Source of the DNA: Flavobacteriales bacterium
GTDB lineage: Bacteria > Bacteroidota > Bacteroidia > Flavobacteriales_D > Crocinitomicaceae
Reading direction: 5' to 3'
Assembly (NCBI GenBank): GCA_015665275.1
Contig: JADFAL010000026.1
Span: 1-64,000 of the forward strand
Length of the DNA stretch: 64,000 bases
In this document: positions 44,251-51,215 of the stretch, piece after piece
Numbering within the stretch: the stretch's first letter is position 1
Layout: the number at the start of each line of letters is the position of its first letter
The notes under the pieces: generated by a model
What the model was told of the DNA's origin: nothing
The model's input: the letters and a program-made list of their open reading frames with translations, nothing else
Database searches by the model: none
Translations under genes and position numbers: made by a program

Positions 44251-45495
44251 TTAATTACAATAAAAATTATAATTCGTCTCAATATGGTTTCTACAGCATT
44301 GACTTCTCGTAGCTGAATATGGGTGTGTTCGCATCATACCATCAATAACATTCGTTTCTGTTTCTCCTTCACCCATTCTTGCCCAAAGATTAATAACCCG
44401 GCAACTATTGTAGCCTGCCGTCACAGCGTAATCAATTCCATGAAAATCACATTCCGTTTCCTTTTTCTGATTGAATGGTGCAGACAAAAAATAATCCAAG
44501 GCTTCAGATGCTGAGTCGAAGTAATCACCAAGTAACGAGCGCAGCCCCATTTGTTTTTTTAATTGATAGTTGATATGCTTGCATTCATTATGCGCAATTT
44601 CATGCCCTACAATACATGCAATTTCATCGTCATTTTCCACATAATTATACATTGCGGTTGTTACAAAAATGTAACCGCCGGCAGTGAATGCATTTACTTC
44701 TGGGGATTCAATCAGGTAAATCTGATAATCAAAACCTCTTGGGTTACTGATGGCGGCAACTAGTTTTCTTTTGATTTCCTTCAGTTTTCTTAGTCGATAG
44801 TCATTCACAAATGAATATTCGTATTGGCATCCATTATAGAGTTGTTTTCCAACACGCATTTCATCATTAATACTCACATCAAAATCAAGGCCCTCTATAA
44901 CATCTACTTCCAAATCTGACACTTGATTCAATGCATCATTACCCATGCAACCATAGTCATAAGTAATCGCATTTCTACTCGGTGTCGGAATCCTTCTTCT
45001 TGGAGGATTCTTAACAGTGCTTTTATCCTGACCAACAGTTTCAGTATTGTCTATTTTTTTTGAGTCATCTGTGATTGATTTATCCTTATCGCTTGAGAAT
45101 GAATTGATATACAAGAAACCGAATATGATAACAATAGCTATCAATGCACCGATTGCTCCTTTCAATACCCAATTGTTCGAATCGGACTGAACGGTTTCAT
45201 CAACTTCATTCGTAACTACAGGTTCGTCAACGATTACTGGGGAATCTCTAAAGTATTTTTGCCAGGGTAAAGGAGATGCTGTTCCTAACTTTACTATATC
45301 ATTAGGCTTCAGTATTTTTGATTCTTTAAGACGAGATCCATTTACAGTAGTACCATTTGAGGAGCGTAAATCAGTAATAAAAACATTCCCTTCATCATCT
45401 TGAAATAATTCCAAATGAAACCTAGAAACCGATGAATCATCAATTACAATATCATTTTGTTCCGAACGTCCTATTTTAATTAATTGAGCAGCCAT
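44251..45495 (-). CDS. FHA domain - M48 metallopeptidase fusion
   Basis: 414 codons. FHA domain residues 1-75 (GRSEQNDIV, VSRFHLELF, DLRSSNGTTVNG), a membrane helix around 122-142 (GAIGALIAIVIIFGFLYI), then a peptidase domain of the M48/Oma1-like type. It carries the zinc motif HEIAHNECKH, the preceding AFTAGGYIFVTTAMYNYVEN segment, and a downstream Glu in KKETECDFHGIDYA. The topology puts the FHA inside and the protease outside. Phosphopeptide binding in the cytosol could therefore control proteolysis in the periplasm, by inference. The start overlaps the kinase 8 stop by 1 bp. Confidence 0.9.
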   Translation of the reverse strand: MAAQLIKIGRSEQNDIVIDDSSVSRFHLELFQDDEGNVFITDLRSSNGTTVNGSRLKESKILKPNDIVKLGTASPLPWQKYFRDSPVIVDEPVVTNEVDETVQSDSNNWVLKGAIGALIAIVIIFGFLYINSFSSDKDKSITDDSKKIDNTETVGQDKSTVKNPPRRRIPTPSRNAITYDYGCMGNDALNQVSDLEVDVIEGLDFDVSINDEMRVGKQLYNGCQYEYSFVNDYRLRKLKEIKRKLVAAISNPRGFDYQIYLIESPEVNAFTAGGYIFVTTAMYNYVENDDEIACIVGHEIAHNECKHINYQLKKQMGLRSLLGDYFDSASEALDYFLSAPFNQKKETECDFHGIDYAVTAGYNSCRVINLWARMGEGETETNVIDGMMRTHPYSATRSQCCRNHIETNYNFYCN

Positions 45496-46283
45496 TATAT
45501 TGTTGCTATTAATTCATCATAAAACTCATCACAAGATTGATATCGATCTACCTTCAACTTCGCTGTTGCTTTCTGGATAATTGCGTTGATCTTGGGGCTT
45601 TCAGGAATGGTTGGAACAGGTTCATTTTTAATTGCATCGAACAACTGATCTCTATTCTTACTTTTCATAAATGGCGTTCGGCCAACTATTAATTCATATA
45701 GGGTTATTCCTACCGAGTAAATATCAGTTCGATGGTCTATTTTATCATTCCCTAATTGTTCGGGACTCATATAAGATGGAGTTCCTAGTAATTTATTAGA
45801 TTGCCCTTGTTCGCTGTCTTGTGAAATACCAAAATCGAGCACTTTAATTTGCTCATCGTTAGAGAGCATAATGTTGGATGGTTTGATATCAAGGTGCACT
45901 ATTCCCTCATTATGTGCATACCCAAGTGCTTTTAAAGTTTCGGAAATAAGTAAAGCTGCCATCGACACAGGCATCGGTCCAGTTACCTGGTTTTGATACT
46001 CATTCAAATTATACCCTTCAATGAGTTCCATTACCAAGTAGTGTGAATCCCCTTCCTCAATAAAATCATGAAGTTTAACAATATTAGGATGGTTCAAATA
46101 CAAGTACTTGTTGGCTTCGGCTTTAAATTTATTACGAACAAAATCAGATTTGAAATAGTTACCCCTGAGCTCTTTTACCGCCACAGGAACACCTGTCCAA
46201 GTATTGACACCTAGATGTACAATTGCGGTTCCTCCCTCGTTGAGTTTTTCTACCAATTCGATATTTGATCCTATTTTCTTCAT
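45495..46283 (-). CDS. Soluble Ser/Thr kinase (kinase 8)
   Basis: 262 codons, kinase domain only: NEGGTAIVHLG glycine loop (GxGGxxxV-like but starting Asn-Glu), VAVKEL, HLDIKPSNIM catalytic loop (His-Leu-Asp instead of HRD), LDFGIS, GTPSYMSPEQ. The HLD change places it among non-RD kinases, which are often not activated by loop phosphorylation. No membrane segment, unlike the other seven. It directly abuts the PP2C gene (0 bp), forming a phosphatase-kinase pair. Confidence 0.92.
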   Translation of the reverse strand: MKKIGSNIELVEKLNEGGTAIVHLGVNTWTGVPVAVKELRGNYFKSDFVRNKFKAEANKYLYLNHPNIVKLHDFIEEGDSHYLVMELIEGYNLNEYQNQVTGPMPVSMAALLISETLKALGYAHNEGIVHLDIKPSNIMLSNDEQIKVLDFGISQDSEQGQSNKLLGTPSYMSPEQLGNDKIDHRTDIYSVGITLYELIVGRTPFMKSKNRDQLFDAIKNEPVPTIPESPKINAIIQKATAKLKVDRYQSCDEFYDELIATI

Positions 46284-47489
46284 TTAATGAATCAAATTCT
46301 TACCATCTTCTGCGTTATCTTCTTCTTTTTTCTCTTCTTCCGGTGGTGGAACGGGGTCTACTACAGATTCTACTGCAGGTTCTGCCGGAGTAGCAGAACC
46401 GCCACCATTTGATACTGGTTGAGGTGTATTTCGGACAGCATCTGGCTTGTCGTCACTTCCATCAGGCTTCGTTTTACCGTCGTCTAGTTTCTCCTTATCA
46501 TCATCTTTCGCAGAATCTACTTTCTTTTCTGTTTTCGGTTTTACATCCTTTTTCTTCTCATCAGTATTTGTTCCTGTCGTAAAAATCCATAAACAAAGTG
46601 CTGTGATTATCAAGGTAGCAGATCCCAGAATGATATATAGTAATTTTTTCGATTTTGGTTTAATGGTTTCGGGCGCTCTTTCCTCAATTATTGTGCTTGT
46701 CCCTCCTATTACAGGGTTAAATTCTTTGAATGTTGATATAGCATATGGTGACTCAGTAATTGCCACAAGCGTAGCCGTTACATTATCTTTCCCACCTGCG
46801 TCATTCGCGGCATTGATTAATTGCTGACATGATTCTGGGAGGTCATTTTCATTTACTAATCCTTCAATCTCATTGTCTGAAATCATTCCATTTAATCCAT
46901 CCGAACACAATAGAAAGCAATCTCCTTTTTTAGGTTGAATTGGAGCTTCACAAACCGTAGGTTCAACATTGGGCTTAATTCCAATGGCTTGAAGGATTTG
47001 ATTTTTCTTTGGATGATTTTCAGCATCAGCATCTTCTATTAGTCCCTGGTCAACCAATTGCTGCACAAAAGAATGATCTTTTGTAATTCTATTCAGTTTA
47101 CCCGCTGACTTTAAATAAATTCGACTATCGCCAACATGTCCAATATAACAATCTGTGTTGTTTATTAAAAGAATGGTAGCCGTAGTTCCCATACCTTTCA
47201 ACTCAGGATTTTCAAGTGCTGCATTATAGACTTGCGAATTAGCATATCTTAGCGCATCGTTTATTCCAACATAAATATTTTGGACAGGATTATCGAAAAA
47301 ATTCAAAATACTATCGATTGCAATTTTAGATGCTGTTGCCCCACCTACATGTCCTCCCATTCCATCACAGACGGTAAAAACATAGCCATTCGTAGTCATT
47401 CTATCACCGCAGTTATCTTCATTCGCCTTTCTCACCTTACCCACATCGGACAAAGAAAAATGGTCGAAATTCATTTGTACATCACTCAT
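46284..47489 (-). CDS. PP2C-family Ser/Thr phosphatase with membrane anchor
   Basis: 401 codons. PP2C (Stp1-like) domain residues 1-245 with all metal-binding motifs: RKANEDN, CDGMGGHVGG, TTATILLI, GHVGDSRIYL, KDHSFVQQLVDQG, LLCSDGLNGM, GGKDNVTATLV. Then a linker, one membrane helix (LLYIILGSATLIITALCLWI) and an extracytoplasmic tail of about 100 residues rich in Asp/Glu/Lys/Pro and without a fold. It is the only phosphatase in the island and should reverse the action of the kinases. It lies between the vWA-FHA gene (3 bp) and kinase 8 (0 bp). Confidence 0.95.
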   Translation of the reverse strand: MSDVQMNFDHFSLSDVGKVRKANEDNCGDRMTTNGYVFTVCDGMGGHVGGATASKIAIDSILNFFDNPVQNIYVGINDALRYANSQVYNAALENPELKGMGTTATILLINNTDCYIGHVGDSRIYLKSAGKLNRITKDHSFVQQLVDQGLIEDADAENHPKKNQILQAIGIKPNVEPTVCEAPIQPKKGDCFLLCSDGLNGMISDNEIEGLVNENDLPESCQQLINAANDAGGKDNVTATLVAITESPYAISTFKEFNPVIGGTSTIIEERAPETIKPKSKKLLYIILGSATLIITALCLWIFTTGTNTDEKKKDVKPKTEKKVDSAKDDDKEKLDDGKTKPDGSDDKPDAVRNTPQPVSNGGGSATPAEPAVESVVDPVPPPEEEKKEEDNAEDGKNLIH

Positions 47490-47492
47490 AAT

Positions 47493-49058
47493 TTAGACGT
47501 GAAATGTTAGGTGCACATCTCCAATTGAAATGACATCACCATGTTTAATAATAGTTGTTGATACTCGATTACCGTTCACTACAGTGCCATTTGAACTGTC
47601 AAGGTCGGTTAACATATATCCACCTGCCTTGAATTCAATTTTAAAATGCTGTCTAGAAACGATTGGTAGATTAATTTTATAATTATTGATTTCATCTCGT
47701 CCAACGGTAAATTGAGGTGCATTTAATTCAAAATTTCCCGTATTGCCCTGGTATTCGAACGATAGCCATGGCAAACTACCTTTGGCAGACATCAATTGAA
47801 GATTCGCTAGATCTTCTTCCGCTTTTTTCTCAGCAGCTAGCTTATCTTGTATCTCTTGCTCTTTTTGACGTACAGAGTCTTTCATTCGATTGATTTCTGC
47901 ATCTTGCTGTGCTACTTTCAAGCCTGCCGCCTTTTGCTGTTCTTCAACCTTTCTTAATTCCTCTTTCTGGATTCGTTCCTTTTCTTCTTTAGCTTTTTTA
48001 TTCTTCTTAGAAAGAAGAATAACTATGATTATAAGCAGTACAAATAGTAAAGCAATTCCACCAGTCAACAAAGGATTTTCCCCCATCCATTCCGTCATTG
48101 ACATTGAAGGTGATTCATATTTAAACACGCTCACTTGATTCTTGTGGGAAACCTTTACAGCATGTGCCTTTCCATCTTTCGAAAATGGAGAATTAAAGTT
48201 AAATGGATAAGAAACTCCCTGTGAGCGTTGATACATTTTATTTCCAAAATCAATGAATGCTTCGCTTGCCAATGAAATATCATTTGATTTATCGATAAAG
48301 AATTCGCCATATGTATCTTTACAAACTTGACCAATTCCATAATCTCGTTTAATATTAATATAGAATGTTACCCCATAAACGGCAATGTTATAATTTGAAG
48401 CTCGATTGGTAATTCCTTGTTCTTTTACTTGTTCAACTACACTCCAATCGTCAGCCATTACAACTATCGACTTTGGAAGATCAGTCTTCACCTTATTATA
48501 GACCTCGAGGGCTTCATATATCGCTCCATAAATATCCCCCTTAGTTTGGCAATTGTTCCTATGCCTATTAAGAGTTAAATCAATACCATTCACCTGAGAA
48601 ACAAGATCATTATTGGTGCCAACAAAAACTGGCGATCCTGGATACAATAACTGTTTCTCTACTGAACCATACTCAGGGCGATTACAGTCAAAGGATTGAA
48701 TCGCAAACTCGTCGCCTTCCTTAATCAACCCATCATTTATTGCCGACTTAATTACATTTTGATACCATTTTGTACGGTTTCTGTGTGCTTGATGATTCAA
48801 TACCAAAATCAAAACACTTTTGTTTCCTTTTGCTTCACTTGCGAATCTCCCACTCTCAAATTCAACATTTAGAACAGAATCGCCCTCCATGAAAACGACT
48901 TCAGATGAATCTATTCCGGAAGGGTCTCGAACGATCAATTCCCCAGAATATTTCGGGAACCCGTCTTCTTTAATGTTTACAATTTGAATATCCTGTGCAA
49001 TTAACTGCACTGGAAAAAATGTTGCCAACAGAATTGACAATAAAATAAACTTATTCAT
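47493..49058 (-). CDS. Periplasmic vWA-like domain - TM - coiled coil - FHA protein
   Basis: 521 codons. Signal peptide (LLATFFPVQLIA-Q), then a vWA-like region to about residue 320 (SVLILVLNHQAHRN, KGDIYGAIYEAL, KSIVVMADDWS). The first metal-site motif is degenerate, with Asn in place of the usual Asp. A membrane helix (residues about 335-353, GGIALLFVLLIIIVILL) leads into a cytosolic coiled coil of about 70 residues and a C-terminal FHA domain (GRDEINN, VSRQHFKIE, DLDSSNGTVVNG). It is built to connect a periplasmic binding event to a cytosolic phosphothreonine reader. 15 bp downstream of the first gene of the run. Confidence 0.85.
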   Translation of the reverse strand: MNKFILLSILLATFFPVQLIAQDIQIVNIKEDGFPKYSGELIVRDPSGIDSSEVVFMEGDSVLNVEFESGRFASEAKGNKSVLILVLNHQAHRNRTKWYQNVIKSAINDGLIKEGDEFAIQSFDCNRPEYGSVEKQLLYPGSPVFVGTNNDLVSQVNGIDLTLNRHRNNCQTKGDIYGAIYEALEVYNKVKTDLPKSIVVMADDWSVVEQVKEQGITNRASNYNIAVYGVTFYINIKRDYGIGQVCKDTYGEFFIDKSNDISLASEAFIDFGNKMYQRSQGVSYPFNFNSPFSKDGKAHAVKVSHKNQVSVFKYESPSMSMTEWMGENPLLTGGIALLFVLLIIIVILLSKKNKKAKEEKERIQKEELRKVEEQQKAAGLKVAQQDAEINRMKDSVRQKEQEIQDKLAAEKKAEEDLANLQLMSAKGSLPWLSFEYQGNTGNFELNAPQFTVGRDEINNYKINLPIVSRQHFKIEFKAGGYMLTDLDSSNGTVVNGNRVSTTIIKHGDVISIGDVHLTFHV

Positions 49059-49073
49059 AATAGCGTAGATTTA

Positions 49074-49718
49074 TCAGTACCATGTTTTGAACGTGAAAAT
49101 AGTATCACCCATTTTCACCTCATCACCATCTTTCAATGAGTATGCCTTCTCAACTTCCATATCTTCACCATTCAAAAATGTTCCGTTTGTTGTCATCTTA
49201 TCTTTGATGTGGAATTGATCTCTTCTAAAAAGAATATTAACATGTTCACCAGAAATTGTATGATCAGAAGTTATGGTAATTGTATTTTTAGTATCCTTTC
49301 CAACTGAATTACTTCCTTCATAGATTCTATAATCAACTCCCATTGGATCGAGTGTAAATGAGACCAACCATCCAACAATTTTTCGCTGTGCTCTGGGTTG
49401 TGCAGCAGTTACATCACCTGAACCGTCCTCATCTGTAATTCCTCCAATGTACGTTCTGTCTAAATCTCTTCCAGGAGAAGCTGAAGATGAGCCTGAACCA
49501 AATACTTGAGTGGAATCATTCCCTCCACCAGCGTTCGTTGCTTCATTTCCGCCTCCTCCTTGACCAAAGATTTGAGTTTTATCAAAATCACCTCCTTGAG
49601 TGGTGTTTACTTTTGTTTTTCCTAAATCGTTATCAGCAGCTCCACCTGAACAGTGTGGGCATGTTTGTAAATCTTCTTTGTAGAAATGTCCATTTGAACA
49701 CCTTTTGAAACCTTTCAT
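49074..49718 (-). CDS. Zinc-ribbon / Thr-motif / FHA adaptor (GarA-like)
   Basis: 214 codons, first gene of the phospho-signalling run. Residues 1-25 are a zinc ribbon (CSNGHFYKEDLQTCPHC). Residues 30-95 are a Gly/Ser-rich disordered tract with repeated threonine motifs: GKTKV, DKTQIFG, DSTQVFG, DRTYIGG. Residues 110-214 contain an FHA domain whose GS-x-S-x-R-H set is partly replaced (HTISGEHVNI, MTTNGTFLNG). Mycobacterial GarA has the same logic: an N-terminal kinase-phosphorylated Thr motif that binds its own FHA. Multiple phospho-sites here would suit a hub adaptor. Small, soluble, probably abundant. Confidence 0.85.
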   Translation of the reverse strand: MKGFKRCSNGHFYKEDLQTCPHCSGGAADNDLGKTKVNTTQGGDFDKTQIFGQGGGGNEATNAGGGNDSTQVFGSGSSSASPGRDLDRTYIGGITDEDGSGDVTAAQPRAQRKIVGWLVSFTLDPMGVDYRIYEGSNSVGKDTKNTITITSDHTISGEHVNILFRRDQFHIKDKMTTNGTFLNGEDMEVEKAYSLKDGDEVKMGDTIFTFKTWY

Positions 49719-49952
49719 ATCTATATATATTTGATTTTGTGTTAGTAGTTAAGCCAAACAAAATAAGAAAAATGAATATTGTAGCAATACTTTTGAAGCT
49801 AAAATAAATTTAAAATGATGATACATCAGGAATGCTCATTACCGAGATATAATTTGTTAATTGTATTTGAATTCTAATCCAGCAATTCAAGAACTATGGT
49901 TAAGGATTATTTAAAAATTTATTTGCACTGCATGTCTTGCTGTAAGGTTCCC

Positions 49953-50810
49953 CTAATTAGAAGCATTCCTAAATATATTATCTTTTCTTAAATTCTTATC
50001 AATACTCATCGAAGGAAAACTAGTTTTCCTTCGATGAGTAACAAAATTGACCGGAGTTTTGTACCCTAATGATTTATGTGGGCGGACGTTATTGTAGGTC
50101 CAAATCCATTGTTGGGTTTCATCCCTAACTTGATTGAGTGAAGTAAATAAATGCGTGTTCAGTACTTCTTTTCTGTAGCTTCCGTTGAGTCGTTCAATCA
50201 ATGCGTTTTGAGTTGGTTTACCTGGTTGTGTGAAGCAAATTTTCACCTTGTGTTTACGTGTCCAACTTTCAAAATTTGCAGAGGTAAACTCTGGACCATT
50301 ATCCACTCGGATGACCTCTGGAGCGCCTCTCCAGTCGACTAAACGATCTAGTTCTCGTGTAATACGTCTAGAACTGAGTGAAGTATCAATATTGATCATA
50401 AGCACCTCTCTATTATGATCATCAATTACATTAAACGTCCTGAATGATTTTCCATTGATCAAGGTATCATGCATAAAATCTGCACTCCAAGTTACGTTAC
50501 ATTCTATTGGAAGAATATGTGGCACCTTTACGCGCGCAGGAAGTCTTCTTTTACGCTTTCTGCGAATGTTTAGCCCAATGGTTACATAAATGCGATAAAC
50601 GCGCTTATGGTTCCACCTAAAACCCTTGGATCGCAACAAATGGAACATTTTTCTAAATCCGTAAGTAGGATAACCTTCGGCAAGAACCTCAAGCTCATCA
50701 ATGATGATTTGATCCGTCTCTTTAGGCTTAAACTTGTAATAGTAAACCGAAAAACTCAGTTGTAATGCTAAACAGGCCCGCCGGATACTCATCTCTTCTT
50801 CTTCAACCAA
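49953..50810 (-). CDS. IS3-family transposase OrfB (IS407-like)
   Basis: 285 codons as a free ORF; the frame extends upstream to the slippery site (ALRPVDKREAVGYLVEEEE). DDE motifs VTWSADFMHDTL, IRVDNGPEFTS and QNALIERLNGSYRKEVL, plus YNNVRPHKSLGY. The C-terminal coding sequence contains the perfect palindrome at 50003-50040. Confidence 0.94.
   Translation of the reverse strand: MVEEEEMSIRRACLALQLSFSVYYYKFKPKETDQIIIDELEVLAEGYPTYGFRKMFHLLRSKGFRWNHKRVYRIYVTIGLNIRRKRKRRLPARVKVPHILPIECNVTWSADFMHDTLINGKSFRTFNVIDDHNREVLMINIDTSLSSRRITRELDRLVDWRGAPEVIRVDNGPEFTSANFESWTRKHKVKICFTQPGKPTQNALIERLNGSYRKEVLNTHLFTSLNQVRDETQQWIWTYNNVRPHKSLGYKTPVNFVTHRRKTSFPSMSIDKNLRKDNIFRNASN
50003..50040. repeat. 38-bp perfect palindrome
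   Basis: Two 19-nt arms, TACTCATCGAAGGAAAACT and its reverse complement, with no spacer. It lies in the last part of OrfB, about 62 bp inside the IS left end. It could form a strong RNA hairpin that affects transcription into or out of the element. Confidence 0.95.
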
Positions 50811-50842
50811 ATATCCAACAGCTTCTCTTTTATCGACAGGCC

Positions 50843-51109
50843 TTAGAGCTTTTTTTCGATTAAGTTCTTGAGTGCATTATTTTCAAAAGCTAGATCTGCA
50901 TACATCCGTTTGAACTCAGAAAGTTCTTGCTCGACTTCTTTGAGTTTTTTGAGCTGGTTGACACTTAGTCCACCATATTTACTCTTCCAATGATAAAACG
51001 TTGGCTGACTAATGCCATGAGATCTGCAGATATCTCCAACAGACTTTCCTGCTTCTTGTTCATTCAAGATCTTAATGATCTGACTTTCTGTAAATCGTGA
51101 TTTTTTCAT
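50843..51109 (-). CDS. IS3-family OrfA (IS407-like)
   Basis: 88 codons. HTH (RFTESQIIKILNEQEAGKSV then SQPTFYHWKSKYGGL) and a zipper helix ending NALKNLIEKKL. The GAAAAAAAGC run near the stop is the -1 frameshift site to OrfB. Confidence 0.94.
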   Translation of the reverse strand: MKKSRFTESQIIKILNEQEAGKSVGDICRSHGISQPTFYHWKSKYGGLSVNQLKKLKEVEQELSEFKRMYADLAFENNALKNLIEKKL

Positions 51110-51215
51110 TACCCTAAATTTAATCCTTTAACTCTAATTTTAAACGCTTCGATTTTTAGGGAACCTTACATCTGGTACTACATCGCATTGTTCTTGAATG
51201 GTTTACAAAACATTT

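Larger units (their letters stand above)
49941..51170 (-). mobile_element. IS3-family insertion sequence, IS407-like (1230 bp)
   Basis: Terminal inverted repeats begin with 12 identical bases TGTAAGGTTCCC (left 49941, right end 51170) and stay similar for about 24 bp. OrfA and OrfB join by -1 frameshifting at an A7G run (50850-50856). No clear target-site duplication (TGC left, TCT right). Inserted between the phospho-signalling run and the GldM-C-like genes. Confidence 0.95.

Noticed and set aside
46447-46827. 126-codon plus-strand ORF opposite the PP2C gene
   Set aside because: Low-complexity Ser/Phe-rich antisense shadow of the acidic/Lys-rich PP2C tail; no start context or homology.
31244-49718. 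Type VI secretion regulatory cluster (PpkA/PppA/Fha)
   Set aside because: Kinase, phosphatase and FHA genes are present but no T6SS structural gene (sheath, Hcp, VgrG, TssJLM) is seen anywhere in the window.
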